Source: Cylindrodendrum hubeiense (Eukaryota > Ascomycota > Sordariomycetes > Hypocreales > Nectriaceae). From it: a stretch of DNA of 64,000 nucleotides. The position numbers and the translations under genes are program-made. Positions within the stretch are counted from its first letter, which is position 1. The number at the start of each line of letters is the position of its first letter. The DNA lies in the NCBI GenBank assembly GCA_014621425.1, contig JAANBB010000136.1:24488-88487 (forward strand), given 5' to 3'. The notes under the pieces are model-generated. The model saw nothing but the letters and a program-made list of their open reading frames with translations, was not told the origin of the DNA and did no database searches. Shown here in pieces: positions 21,921 to 33,999 of this stretch.

Positions 21921-22864
21921 CTGATGCCCTGTGCCTCGGCTGCCACGCCATTCAAACCAACGTTCAAGGAGAGTGGGAGCATTTCATATTTAGATCCACT
22001 TATATGGTCCACATCTTGTAGTGTAGTGACAATGAAGAGGAAGCGGCAGTGTTTGAAAAGACTGAGTATTGGATCACGACATTTAGAGATCCACTTGCGC
22101 AATAGCACCACATCATACCGCCACCCCACTTAAGAAGTGCAGGATCAAATGAGATCTCGTGGACAATTCCTTTCTTTCGGCACTCGGGGTTCTTATTGAT
22201 TGATTATATAGGATCGACTACTAGATAATACAAAGAATAATTGTCTATGTTATGGCAAATTTTACGACAATTATTAGGAGGCACCTATTTTCAAAGGAGA
22301 GACTTAATTCCCTGTTAGGAAAGCGGCACATTGTCCTTTATTATTCGTGACTATGTACCTCATATTTTCCCCTCATGTACAATGAATCCCTCTCGCCACA
22401 AAAGTTACACCTGCCCATTATTTGACGCAAGCTCATGTGTGGTTACGGGGAAATCGTTACACAGTCAGGATGAATGCACGAGTCGGCTTCCTTCATCCCC
22501 GATTACCGAGTTGTGGAGAATCCCAGTCATGCCTCTAGCGTGATGTTTCAGTTCCGGGTTCGCTATCTTCGTCATCGTGCCAAACCAGCAATGGTACGCG
22601 TACAGTACAGGGTAATGATATGGATCCACAAGCTCAGCTTTGGTTCGCGAGACCAGTTTAGGATAGGTGGCCTGGTTGCGCCAAATTCCCAACTACAAAA
22701 CGAGGACGGTTCCCGGACACGTCATTCCCGGATGTGCCACACCTGTTCATAATATTTATCCATTTAAGCAGGTACCAGTCCAAATAGCAACCCAATGCAT
22801 GGGTCGCACAAGTCGCTTTCAACAACACAGCTAACAATAATGTAATCCAACAGCCAGACTCACT
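21921..22864. other. Intergenic region
   Basis: About 0.95 kb between the transporter relic and the alkylsulfatase. Short open frames only; it contains the alkylsulfatase promoter. Confidence 0.4.
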
Positions 22865-24880
22865 ATGTCGCTCAAGCCGTCGCTCGATGACAGGAGGGAT
22901 TATGAAGATGCCGAAAGAGGTTTCATCGCCGCCTTGGAGCCAGGAATCATCAAGGATTCCAATGGCAAGGTTGTGTGGAACATTGACGAATACAGCTTCC
23001 TGAACCAAGAATGCCCGTCAACAGCCCACCCGCATCTCTGGAGGCAAGGTCAACTGAACTCAAAGCAGGGACTGTTCGAGATCCAAGCTGGCATCTACCA
23101 AATTCGAGCCCTGGACCTCTCAAACATGACCATCATTGAGGGAGAAAAGGGAATCATTGTGATTGACCCTCTCATCTCCTGTGAGTGCGCAGCAGCTAGT
23201 CTCCAGCTATATCGAGACCATCGCGGTAGCGAAAGACAAATAACGGGCATGATATACTCCCACTCTCACGGAGACCATTACATGGGTGCACAAGGCGTTT
23301 TGGGCCCTGGTCAAAGCACATCGATACCAATCATTGCCCCGGAAGGTTTCATGGAGGCTATTATGAGCGAGAGCATCCTCGCTGGACCAGCGATGCGCCA
23401 ACGTGCTGCCTTCATGTATGGAAATGCACTGCCTCGTCGCCCTGACGGACAAATCGGCGTTGGCTTGGGAATGGGGTCCAGCGTGGGATCTACGTCGCTA
23501 ATTCCTCCAAACCTTCTCATCCAAGAAACTGGCGAGGAGCATGTGATTGACGGAGTTCGTATTGTCTTCCAGATGGTGCCAGGAACCGAGGCCCCTGCAG
23601 AGATCAATTTTCACTTCCCCGACCTGAGGGCACTTTGCATACCAGAAACCGCGACAAATTGCATGCACAATATTGTATGTTCAAATACTGTGCTGAAATG
23701 ATGAGATGACGACATAATTCTTGAAATGTACTGACATAACCTGATATCTTAGGTGACTCTCCGGGGTGCACAAGTCAGAGATGCGAAGGCCTGGTCGGGT
23801 TACCTGGATGAGGCAATTGTACTCTTTGGTGAAAAGTCTGACCTTGTATTTGGAAGCCATAATTGGCCAACCTGGGGCCAAAAGGATCTTATTCAACGCC
23901 TTTCCGAGCAGAGAGACATGTATGGCTATCTTCACGATCAGACCGTGCGTATGATGAATCTTGGTATGTACCCTCCTCCACATAGAGACGTGCTGCTAAC
24001 CAGCAAGGCATGACGGGACTTGAGATCGCCGAGAAGATTCAACTGCCGCCAGCGATCGCAACAGCATGGCATTGCCAGGGATTCTACGGCTCAGTGAGTC
24101 ACAACGTAAAGGTAAGTAGATCAAAAGTATTTCTGTGGATCTATTGTTAACTAGTGGGACAAAAAGGGTATCTATCAGAAATACATGACCTGGTTTGATG
24201 GTCATCCTGCACATTTGTGGCAGTACCCTGCTGCTGAGGAAGGTCAGAGATATGTTCGTGCCATGGGTGGTGTCGATACTCTGTGTCTCAGGGCCGAAGA
24301 GTTCATAAACGAGGGCGATAGTCGATTCGCCGCCACGCTGCTAGCACACGCGGTTTCTGCAAACCCGGAAGACAAATCCTCGAAGGCGAAAGGCCTTTTG
24401 GCTTTGGCATATGAGAATCTAGGATTTCAAGCGGAGAACGCGACATGGAGGAACTTTTACCTTACAGGGGCTCAAGAGCTCAGAACAGGAAAAAAGGCCG
24501 GCATGGTCGCTGGAGGCAAAACACCACTCGGGTCAAACCTGTCCGTTGATCAGTGGATCGATATCTTGTCGGTTCAGCTCCATGGGGAGCGTGCTGGCAG
24601 CGAATCATTTACCATTGATCTTGACATGACCGATGTCAAGCAGAAGTGGCGCCTGATTGTAAGCAACGGCGTCTTGACACGCCGTCAGCTCCCAGATACG
24701 ACTCAATCTGGAGTTGGGCCGGATTTACAGATGACCCTGGCCCGGAATGAGTTGCTAGACATCTTGCGAGGCAAGGAGCCTGAGCCCGAGAAGGTGAAGG
24801 GGGATGTCCGCTTTTTACATCGATTACTAGACTTGACTTCAGTAGAGCGGGACTCGGCCCGGGGATCCAGCCAACTATAG
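22865..24880 (+). CDS. Type III alkylsulfatase (metallo-beta-lactamase fold)
   Basis: Hydrolyses alkyl sulfate esters such as dodecyl sulfate to alcohol and sulfate using two zinc ions; related to bacterial SdsA1 and yeast Bds1. Exons 22865-23674, 23753-23963, 24008-24111 and 24167-24880 give 612 residues, near the family length. The N-terminal lactamase domain has the zinc motif SHSHGDHYMGA, a later acidic and His region (PETATNCMHN) and FGSHNWPTWG. The central alkylsulfatase dimerisation region includes GFYGSVSHNVKGIYQKYMTW. The C-terminal SCP2-like domain (from about residue 490) begins VDQWIDILSVQLHGE. The third intron acceptor was chosen at 24165-24166 because it restores the family phrase HNVKxIYQKY. 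No signal peptide is visible, so it is probably intracellular. It can provide sulfur or carbon from sulfated surfactants; it has no evident partner gene here. Confidence 0.93.
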
Positions 24881-25931
24881 CACCAGAAAAGTGTCTACAA
24901 GAATTTCGTTAACGGTTTTTGTCTTCGACTAGCCATGGCAGTGGCAGTTGCAGCTCGGAATTCCCAACAAGAAAAACGTAACCAGGCCGAGAGAAAGAAA
25001 ACAAGGCACAGAGACATAAATATACTATCTGGGGGCTAGTTATTCTGCAATCACCCTTTTGCCACTGTATTGTCTCTTTAATGCTCTTTCCATATAATTA
25101 ACTAGTGGCCCTTGGTATTCAACATTTTTACCAAGTCCGTCCAAACCCGTTTCTGCGTGAAAGGATCCTTCTCATCTTGCATCCATTCAGGTACAACATA
25201 TCTGTACATGGTATTAGTACGTAACCTCCAATAGTAAGGTTTTGTCACTGGTTCATTTATCTCACAGTCGAAGAAATAATTTCCTTAGCTTCTAGTCCCC
25301 ACCATGGCACGATAGTGCTGTGAATAAAGGAGTTGGTGTGTGTCTATCCAACCTCATATAGTGAGGATTGACATGCATTTATGTCACGACCTTTGTCGAA
25401 GGATGATCCACGACGCTACGGACTCAACTAGAAATATTTTCTCGGGTTGTATGTAACCTCGAAATCTTAACATGACTAGACAATTCTCACTTTCGTAACA
25501 ACGAAATTGGGAATGACCGTCATTCGAGCAGGGTTGGACACGCTAGCTAGGTTAATCAAAGCCTGACTTCCGAGTCGGGCAGGTCCATAACAACACTCAA
25601 TTATCGCTGCAATGACTGGAGCGTCAAATATTCGTACCTGAAATTCGGAGGTAGGAAGGTAAGTCTTGTTTCCCATCAATAGTTATATGATTGGCGAAGC
25701 TTAGAATTGTGGTCTCTTATTTTTCCTTTCATTCGCATTTGGACACATTCACCAAGATAATAACACAAGCAAAATCCAGGATCAACCTGATACTGTCATT
25801 GATCGTAACACCCGCTATTTACAGCATAAGGCAAACGCCTCAATTACAGAATATAATCACACATAGAAGCTAAAACAATCCTCTTCACTCGATGGCCTTG
25901 AGTGAACAACCCTTTCCACCCTTTTTAACCC
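24881..25931. other. Convergent intergenic region
   Basis: About 1 kb between the 3' ends of the alkylsulfatase and pectate lyase. AT-rich; no coding or RNA gene seen. Confidence 0.4.
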
Positions 25932-27407
25932 TTAGGCAATGACGCCAGTGCCAGCCTTGGACTTAACCAGCTCGCAAATGCAAGAGGCAGGGTCGGTGCT
26001 ATGATGTGTTAGTCTAGTCATTCATTAATCATGTGCGGTTAGCTTACGTGTAGTCGTAGGGAGGAGTAAACTCCTTCTCCTGGGTGATGTTGATCTCGCT
26101 GTCGGTGTACAGGTTGTTGCGCTCAAACGCAAAGCCCTCCTCATCACTGTCGAGGTTGGTGATGATGGCGTTCTTGACAGCGCTGAACGAAGTCTGCTCC
26201 ACGAGCACCTGGGCGCTCATGCGCGAGTTGATGCCCGAGGTAGGAATGTCCTCGTAGCAGCTGCTGTAGATGTGAGCCGTTCCGAAGCGCACAGACGGGC
26301 AACGGCTGTTGATGTTGGTCCAGTAGTTGTGGTGGTAGGTGACGTGAAGGGTGCCAGTGTCCTGGTCACCGTTGCTGTCAGAGTGGCCAATGAGACTGGC
26401 CTTCCAGTGGTCGGAGAACTTGACCCAGCTGATGGTGACGAAGTCGGAGGCGCGCTTGATATCGAGAAGACCGTCGTAGAAGTCCTTGTCACCGGTGATG
26501 CCCTCAGCAGAGAGGTCACAATGGTCGACCCAGATGTAGGTGGAGCCCTCAATGTCGATGAGATCCTTGCCCTCAGGGGGGTCGCTCAGCTTGAGGTTTC
26601 GGATGATGACGTTCTCAACTGCCTTGAGGCGGAATCCGCCGCTAATGAGACCTGTGAATGTTAGCCATGTTACTCGTGCTGGGAGGAGATGCACTTACCA
26701 GAGTCGGCACCCGAGCCAATGATGGTGGTGTCGCTAACAAGCTCGAGAATATCACAGCCGGACAGAATTCCTGAGATGGTGATAACACCACCAGCAGCGA
26801 TAGCAGACTCAAGCTCAGAGCAAGAGGTCACAGTGGTGCCGGCTCCGCTGCCTCCACCAGTGGTACCATCACCGTATCCAACAAGCTCATCCTCGGACGC
26901 AGATCCGCAAGTCGAGCCGTCGGTACCAGATCCACTACCGGTAGTCTCGGTAGAGGCAGGTGTCTCAGCGGCGGTTGATGAGGGAGCAACAACAACAGCG
27001 CTGGAAGCCGCAGGGGTGGAAGCGATGACAGTGTTGAGGGTGGTGGCAACCTCAGTCTCAACAGGCACCGCAGCGCCGGGAGTGGTAGCAACCTCGGTCT
27101 GGACGGGCACAGGAGTGGTCGCAGCATCGGTCTCGACGGGCTCAGCAATAGGCGTAGCTTCCGCGCCATCGCCGCCAGCGGTGTAGTGGCACGAGCACTC
27201 CTTGGAGATGTGCTTGGGCTTGTAGCCGCAGGCGCTAGCCCACGAGGGGAGATCGGCCGTAGCAGTCACAACGCTCTGAGTGAAAGTAGCACAGAAAGCG
27301 GACGCTGTGGCGGCGTTGTTGGCAATGTACGAGGCACACTCGTTGGTCTCGGGGTTGGCGCACCCCAGCACCGCTGGGAGCAAAGCAAGGAGAGTGTAGC
27401 GGTGCAT
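25932..27407 (-). CDS. Secreted pectate lyase, PL1 family, with Ser/Thr/Ala-rich linker
   Basis: Cleaves polygalacturonate by calcium-dependent beta-elimination outside the cell. Exons 26699-27407, 26048-26651 and 25932-25998 give 459 residues. A short signal peptide (MHRYTLLALLPAVLGC) is followed by a small Cys-rich module with CATFTQSVVTATADLPSWAS and CSCHY, as found at the N-terminus of several fungal cell-wall enzymes. A roughly 100-residue Thr/Ala/Val/Pro-rich linker comes next, probably O-glycosylated. The catalytic parallel beta-helix starts near residue 170 and carries IWVDHCDLSAEG, DGLLDIKRASDFVTISW (calcium ligand region) and NSRCPSVRFG, the R-x-P-x-x-R catalytic arginine region. 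The C-terminus has a Cys pair (ASCICELV). It is tandem with the secreted PAN protein upstream. Unusual only in its long linker and N-terminal module. Confidence 0.94.
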
Positions 27408-27925
27408 GATAACGATAGAATGACGGCGCTGCCGTGTGTAAAAAGAAGTAAATGAGAGAAAAATGGAACGAAAGTGAATACCAAAATCATCCAGACTTTC
27501 GTCGCGAGGATTCCAGATGTTTTATCCCATCTTGTGGTTCGGCTGAGGAGTTTCGTTTAATTAAACAGGGTCAGGTACGCGTATGAAACTCGACTCTCTG
27601 TTTGGCGGACTGGGATTTACCGACTGGGCGTCATCATCTTGGCCGTTTTCAGAGAGAGGAGTGGAGAGAGAAGCCTGGTTCGGGATGCTCATCGCATCGT
27701 AGACCCATGTCAAGTGTCTCAGACCCTTGACACCAGCGGGGCCCGTGGGACCATTTTACGGTGGCAGCACGACTGCGACGGTCCGAAGCCGGGATAAACT
27801 TAAGGTATCGTGATAAGCTTATTATAAACTCACGACGGGAAGATTAGTTGAGTTTGGCTTCGGAGAAAAGGGAATTGTATTAGAGAATGCACATTGTAGT
27901 TATTTACAAGAATCCAGGCCTCTCC
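27408..27925. other. Intergenic region, pectate lyase promoter
   Basis: About 0.5 kb between two co-directional secreted-protein genes; no other gene seen. Confidence 0.4.
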
Positions 27926-30925
27926 TTAGGCGCAAGCAAAGCAGTCTCTATCATAAAACCTCGCTTTGGAGGTCGACACATAGGTCAGGCCCAGGCCGCT
28001 GGTCCCGATGCGGTAAGGGTAGCAGACCTTAGTGTCGCTCAGGTACTGGAATCCGAGACAATCTGCCCGATCGAGACAAATCTGGGCACACGCCTGCAGA
28101 TTGGCTACGGGCTTGATAATGTAGCTGGTGAGATAATTGGATTGTGCTTGGTTGCCGGCGCTTCCCGGTAAACCACAGGTGACATCGTCGGTGAGGGACG
28201 CCGTAGCGACGCAGGATGTGGACGAGGCAGCAGCTTGGCTCGTGGTTGAGGTACCCGTGGTTGAGGTCGAGGTCGTCTGACTAGGTGTAGAACTAGCCGC
28301 CGCTAACGACGTTTCATCGCCAGGGGTCGTTCCCGGTGGAAGGGTTGACGTCTCGAAAGTTGTAAACGCCGAGAGTGTGGAGGCCGCGGGTGTGGTGGCA
28401 GTGATTGTGAAGGCAACGGGAGTGGATGAACCTGGAGTGGAAAAGGCCAGAGTAGTCGACGCCGGAGTAGAGACTGCACCGGAACAGGATGGGCAATTCC
28501 AGCACGCCTGGTCACTCCAGCTAGAAGTTCCTCCGGACGCTGAAAACCCAGCAGCCGAAAGCGAGACACCGATGAAGGCGCACTGGACCGAGCTTCGAGA
28601 AGAGTCATAAGACGAGGCCTTGCAACCGGTCTTCTGCGCACATATGGCCGCGCACTGCTCCGACGATCCCTGGAACGGATAGTCCGCGTTGGAATATCCA
28701 TATGCTTCCTGCTGAACGGTGCCCGCCTGGTCGCAGTGGTACCCAGAGTCGACCAGCGTCTTCAACGTGCATCCCTCGCCGTTATTCAGAGCGCAGCTTG
28801 ATGTAGATGCAGGAGCCGATGTGCTGGCTGTTGCGGCGTCGCACATTATGCAAGTCACGCAACCCATATCGTACCAGGTAGTCGAATAGCTAGAGTCCTC
28901 TTGGAAACCAGACAGGGTCAAGCTATCGTGTACGAAGCGGCAGGGCGCGCCGGTAGTATCCCCGTCGCTAAATCCGTAGGCGCTGCACTGAGAACTGTTC
29001 ACCTCGCAGTACAAAGCGCAGTCTTCGACAGAGTCCTGCTTCCAGTCATTGCCTCCAATACCATAGGCATCAGTCAACCAGACCCAACCCTTCTTTCCGC
29101 AAGTCGAACCAGAGGCGGTTGGGGTGGCGCTGTAACAGGCTCCGGGGTAGCTAATACCAGCGGGGCAAGTGTGAGATACGGTCGAACTAGACGCAGTCGT
29201 GGTCGAAGGAGTCGTGGTGGCCCCGGGTGCGGTGGTAGTATCGATGCTGGTGCTGCTATCGACACTGGTGCTGCTGCTCTCACTGATGGTGCTCGAAGTC
29301 GAGGTAGAGCTCGAGGCCAACGCTGTAGAGGTCGACACAACCGCCGGGCAGTCATTGACAGTAGTGACAGCGGTCGTCAGCTGGGTCACGTAGTTGAAGT
29401 AGCCCAAGTCGCCGGAGCCACATTCATTGCAGCTCATGTCGTAGAAGGTCGTTCCGCTAGCGCTTTCGTCGACAATCTGAGAGACGGTTCCCGGGTACAG
29501 CGAGCAACCGCCTGAATAGTTGGTCGAGTAGGACTTGCAATCAGGGTACTTGGCGCAAATGTCTCGGCATTCCTTGCTGCCGTCGCAAATGAAGCCCACG
29601 CTCGTCGTGAGGAAGGCTGACGAGCAGGACTTGACCGTGCCAGTCACTCTCGACCTGCAACCGGCAGCGGGGGTGTCCCCAAGCCCGTTCACGCAGGTGG
29701 TACCATCAGGCTGCGCAGTGCAGTCCGTCTGCTTGATGCATGAGCGGTCGTATGCGTAGTAGGAAAATCCATTGTTCGATGCCGTAGAGGCGAGGTTGGA
29801 CGAAAGAAGGATGCAAATGTTGAGGCAGGCGTAGCTGGAGCTGTAAGCGTCCCATTGGAACTGCTGGCAGTTTTCATCGGCAAGACAGACGGCACCGCAC
29901 TGATCTCTGGTCATGCGTGTGCTGCTGATGGTCTTGTAGCCCGTGCTGGGGTTGTAAGGCCTCAAGCCGCAGCCTCTTCCTGCATCACCTGTGGTGCCCA
30001 AGGTCACACACACCTTGTTTCCGGTAGAGGTAGCGGCCGCAGAAGTGGACGAGGTCGCAGACTGAGTCGTGGACGTGGATGACTCGGCCGCGGTCGTGGA
30101 GACAGCCGATGTCGTGGAGATAGCCGACGTCGTGGACTCTAGCGTCGTCGAGTCTTGCGTCGTGGTAACGTCCGTAGCGCTCGTGGTACCCTGCTGGGTG
30201 GTCGAGGTGGACGAATAAGCCCAGGTGTAGACCAGAGAGATGTTGTCCATTTGGTCGGGGCTGACTTCGTTGGAAACGAAGACCTGGTCGACGTAGACCT
30301 GCGCGTAGCCGCCACTGGCGCAGTTCAGATCAAACCGCAGAAATCCGCTTGACGTCTGGACCGCGGCCTGGTCGACGACTGATTCCCACTCCGTCGAGTC
30401 AGTCGACTGGACGACCGGGAAATACGGGCTCGACGTGAAGAGCTCGCTGCCGTAGTAGACGTCGAACTTGCAAGTGTCTGCGACATCGTTTTGGAGGACT
30501 TTGTACCAGAAGCGGATCGTGTAAAGCGACGTCGTATCTAGGTCGGAAAGCTGCTGCTCAATCGCAGCGAACTCTGCAATGTCGCGCTTGCGAGTCGTGC
30601 TGCCGGTGTTGCGCGCCTCCGCTAGGACACAATTGCTCTCTTGGCTGCCGTCGCCCTGGTAGCCTTGGCCCTCGACAAGACGGGCCTCATTCTCAGCCTG
30701 GAAGCCGTAGATACCACCATCGGAGCTGGGGTCGTAGCCCTCAAAGTTGCCGTTTATGACCTTATTCCTCACAGTCCTCGGTGCCGTGGTCGTGGTGGAC
30801 CCAGGAGCAGTGGTGGCGGATCTTGTGTCCGTATTGTCCCTGGTGTCGGGCTTGCAAAGCGCCGCCGCAGCGAAGTTGGCAGAGCCCCCAAGGGCGAGAG
30901 CCACGAGCGATGTTGCGAAACGCAT
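27926..30925 (-). CDS. Large secreted PAN/Apple-like multidomain protein
   Basis: An intronless 999-residue secreted protein. The start ATG at 30923-30925 gives a signal peptide (MRFATSLVALALGGSANFAA). Residues about 55-220 look like a carbohydrate-binding-module-like beta-sandwich (NKVINGNFEGYDP, later FRFDLNCASGGYAQVYVDQV). Ser/Thr-rich linkers then separate about five Cys-rich modules near residues 305-405, 410-515, 600-705, 715-810 and 905-999. Each module has CGxxC/CxxxC patterns and an SxxxFYDxxC- or WYDMGC-type end, as in PAN/Apple domains, which bind proteins or carbohydrates. The last ends RFYDRDCFACA. No enzyme motif or GPI anchor is evident. It is most likely a heavily O-glycosylated wall or matrix protein. 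Strong codon-bias shadows on the other strand (long open frames) are artefacts. Confidence 0.85.
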   Translation of the reverse strand: MRFATSLVALALGGSANFAAAALCKPDTRDNTDTRSATTAPGSTTTTAPRTVRNKVINGNFEGYDPSSDGGIYGFQAENEARLVEGQGYQGDGSQESNCVLAEARNTGSTTRKRDIAEFAAIEQQLSDLDTTSLYTIRFWYKVLQNDVADTCKFDVYYGSELFTSSPYFPVVQSTDSTEWESVVDQAAVQTSSGFLRFDLNCASGGYAQVYVDQVFVSNEVSPDQMDNISLVYTWAYSSTSTTQQGTTSATDVTTTQDSTTLESTTSAISTTSAVSTTAAESSTSTTQSATSSTSAAATSTGNKVCVTLGTTGDAGRGCGLRPYNPSTGYKTISSTRMTRDQCGAVCLADENCQQFQWDAYSSSYACLNICILLSSNLASTASNNGFSYYAYDRSCIKQTDCTAQPDGTTCVNGLGDTPAAGCRSRVTGTVKSCSSAFLTTSVGFICDGSKECRDICAKYPDCKSYSTNYSGGCSLYPGTVSQIVDESASGTTFYDMSCNECGSGDLGYFNYVTQLTTAVTTVNDCPAVVSTSTALASSSTSTSSTISESSSTSVDSSTSIDTTTAPGATTTPSTTTASSSTVSHTCPAGISYPGACYSATPTASGSTCGKKGWVWLTDAYGIGGNDWKQDSVEDCALYCEVNSSQCSAYGFSDGDTTGAPCRFVHDSLTLSGFQEDSSYSTTWYDMGCVTCIMCDAATASTSAPASTSSCALNNGEGCTLKTLVDSGYHCDQAGTVQQEAYGYSNADYPFQGSSEQCAAICAQKTGCKASSYDSSRSSVQCAFIGVSLSAAGFSASGGTSSWSDQACWNCPSCSGAVSTPASTTLAFSTPGSSTPVAFTITATTPAASTLSAFTTFETSTLPPGTTPGDETSLAAASSTPSQTTSTSTTGTSTTSQAAASSTSCVATASLTDDVTCGLPGSAGNQAQSNYLTSYIIKPVANLQACAQICLDRADCLGFQYLSDTKVCYPYRIGTSGLGLTYVSTSKARFYDRDCFACA

Positions 30926-32544
30926 CGTGAAGAGCAAACAAGCGAGCGAGTGTCAATGACCGAAATGAGTGACGGTTGAGGATTCACCACCACAGTTGCA
31001 GCTGGGCATCGTCCCATATACGTATGGAGTAGTATGGAGTCGCTTGGCCTCCACCCGGTCTCGGATGTAATCGATACTAACGGACAATTTTCCAGAACCG
31101 GAATCATGCTTGCCTCCACTTGCTTCTGGTCCATCCCATAGAGGTTTGGACTGTATCAGAAGAACGGCACGGTTTGTGAGTTATGGCGGGAAATACGGTA
31201 TGAGGCCGTCACGATGAGCAGATAGGCTTAGCCGATGAGCTATTGAACGCCCCGTGAGCTGGAAGCGGCAAGGGGGTCATGGGCTAACAGCAATTGGGTA
31301 CCCAGCTGGTGGGGTTTTCTTGCAATAATTTATTGCTAGCCCGCGTCAATAGTCGTACAAGCTGAAGTTGGCGACGTGCCGAAGCCGAGGCTTCCGTGAA
31401 GCACAACGTGAATAACACCAACTCGAGACCAGCTATGGAGGGGAATTTATATCTGATTCTTAAGTTTTGATGATTCCTGGCCGAATTGATCAACCTTTAA
31501 TTGCCTTCGCGAGGTTACGCTTTTGCAGTGAACGCAGGTGAGGGTCCATTTGGCCACCTCAAGAACGCTATGGTCAGCGCTGAAATCGATAGTGCGAAAC
31601 GCTAAAAACCCGGCCCGGCACGGGCAATAATACCCCTGACTACGGAAGCCGCTACGGGTTTTTTGCAGCTCATGGGAATCGTTGGCGGTATTCTCGACGA
31701 TGGAGGCGTCGAGGTTCAGATTCCTCGAGGCGAGACGCGCGTCCGACGGACTTGCGATTAGGCTACCGGCAGGCCAGGCAATGGACTATACAAGTGGTGT
31801 GCCTTGGCGCACTCCCTTGACTCTCCAAGTGCCGTTGTCTGATCCTCCGTGCTGCAGGGGCTGCCTTGGAGCAAGACTCTCTCATGCGAAATTCGATAGA
31901 ATCGATTATTATCCTGCAATCACGACAAGTGCGTGGGCTCTCCAACGGGGTGATTGAACAATTCATTCAGGGGTGACCCTCGCCTAGGAGAGTGTCTATG
32001 TTGATCTGCTGCGGATTGAGTAGGCCTGCGAATGAGCATTCAGATCCTGACAAGGTTGAACCGCGCCTCTATTCCCCAAAGCAAGCCTCTCCCGTACGTA
32101 GTCCATGCTTAGCACAATGGCTGAGATCTACAAGACTGTATCTCCTATGCAGCCCGTTTATTGGCTGTGTGACCCTCGTCCATTCCGTAAGCCACGCTGC
32201 TCGTCATCCCCAAAGGAGGTTCAGAACAGAATCCACCCTCGACAGGCATATACCAAAAGAATTCTTGACTATTTCTGTAGCTTTCATATTACCCTCACAC
32301 CCATGTGCTTGTTGTGATACACTAGGCTTGGTCTGTACACTTCAAGGCGTCATTGATAGAAATCCTGCTTTCACTTCGAATCTATGCAAATCCGCTCTAT
32401 CTCAAGCATCTGGGCGCAGGAAATCTTCAATAGTATTGGTAAGTTTATGTTAGCCATTCAACCCCAGTGACAAAATGTTAGACTAGTCAATGCAGCTTGT
32501 CACAAGGCAATTATTTCTGATTGATACAGCTTCAACATCTGGAA
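30926..32544. other. Intergenic region
   Basis: About 1.6 kb between two minus-strand genes. Several short open frames on both strands have no domain or splice support. It includes the PAN-protein promoter. Confidence 0.4.
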
Positions 32545-33315
32545 CTACTCGCCAGAAACCTCGACGGCCTTCCAAGACTGGCCTCCAATCTCTACCACAT
32601 CACCCTTCCTGACTTCAAGTTCATCATCCAATACCTTTTCGCAAGGTAGCACCGCGTCTCCCATCCTGATTGTTCTCTTCCATCCCTTGTCCGCCGCCCA
32701 TTCCCATCGCTCCGCCGTCATCAGGTCGCCCTCACGCAGGAAACCCTGGCAATACTGGCCCAGACGGACCACTGACCCCCGACCACCCGTTTCGTTCTCC
32801 ATGTGTAGGACAATGGACTTGACATCAGATGTGGTTGTAGGGATTGGGTCAATATCGAGCCACACTTCCTCGTACGCCGTGTCTTTCCCTGTCGCCGGGT
32901 TCACCATGCTACCGGTCTCAAGCGTCGTCCCGTTTGGCTGCGGAAACATGTCACCCTCATCAGTCGCATTCTCCGGCTCTGTGGTATGCGAGTCAATCCA
33001 GTGCTCCCACTGTGAATGTCGGATCTGGCCGCCCTTGCCGTCATCTCGCAACCACGACGACGAGGTTCCGGCAATGCCCCATTCTAGTCGATCCACTGGA
33101 AGTGCCTCTGTTTTTGTGAGCGACTGTCATTAAATCACTTCTGTAGCGGAGTAGTTACCTTCTTGTCCAGCCCAGGCCTTCTGGTCGCCCTCCGGTCGGA
33201 AGATTCTCAGATCGACGTAGCGGCGCTGCGGGGATGTGACGACAATAGTAGACGTCGGCTCACTCGCTTCGTCCGGGAGCCAGCGGATATGCTCTCTCAG
33301 CGAAATACTACCCAT
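32545..33315 (-). CDS. HRI1: HRI1-family protein
   Basis: A small cytosolic/nuclear beta-barrel protein family; in budding yeast Hri1 is known as an Hrr25-interacting protein of unclear function. Exons 33159-33315 and 32545-33107 give 239 residues, the usual length. The ATG at 33313-33315 was chosen because it begins the conserved MGSISLREHIRWLP. Family phrases follow: YVDLRIFRP, LEWGIAGTSSSW, HWIDSHT, a GREGDLMTAERW-like segment (LREGDLMTAERWEW) and a C-terminal IGGQSWKAVEVSG. No signal peptide or membrane segment is present. The one intron has GT...AG ends. The gene is housekeeping-like and appears intact. Confidence 0.9.
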
Positions 33316-33999
33316 GATTGCTGTTGCAGGTTTTGGCAAGATAGAAAGATGGTGATTCTTTGGGCTCGCGAGTTTGACGAGTCACGGTTCCGGATATCGG
33401 AGAGTCAACGGCCGACGATATGCGGTTGAGTGAGGGGTTGATACGGAGCGGGGTGAGGTGGTTCAGCCACAGAGCTCTAGCTTAGAAAATGCGATAGTGT
33501 CAAGTTAGGACATCTCAAACATTAAGTATTGCTCGCTATTTTATTACAAAAGCCAATTTATAAATCAGCTGCCAGTTTGAAAATCCCATTCTCTTCCACA
33601 TCCTAGCTAAAAACGAACTTAACATCCTACTTTATGTTGGTAAAGCTTCCTAATCAATCCCACGACATCCCCATTGGATGTATTGTCTAAATAAATCTTT
33701 GCAATCCAGCTTTTCTTCTCCTACAACTTGACGATAGGCTGTATTAAAGCCCCGGCGCTTGAATTGCTGTTCGAGGCGGGGACGTTATCTGCTCGACTGT
33801 CTTCTCAGTGGTGTACTTGACAATACTCACGATTTGAATCTGTCACATCCTAAGAACTCTTGCAATAGCTTGTGCTTCCATAGCTGGATCATAGCGTGGC
33901 TCAACTATATGAATTTTATTGGTGTTGGTTAGGGTCAAACTGGTTTTGGTTAGTAGAGACTAAACAGAACTGTTGTTAATCATACCCAACGGCACCTTT
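33316..33999. other. Intergenic region
   Basis: About 0.7 kb, AT-rich towards the kinase 3' end; no gene supported. Confidence 0.4.

Noticed and set aside
28901..29515. Long plus-strand frames opposite the PAN protein (also opposite the pectate lyase and the 1439-residue gene)
   Set aside because: They are reverse-strand shadows of strongly biased Ser/Thr-rich coding sequence.
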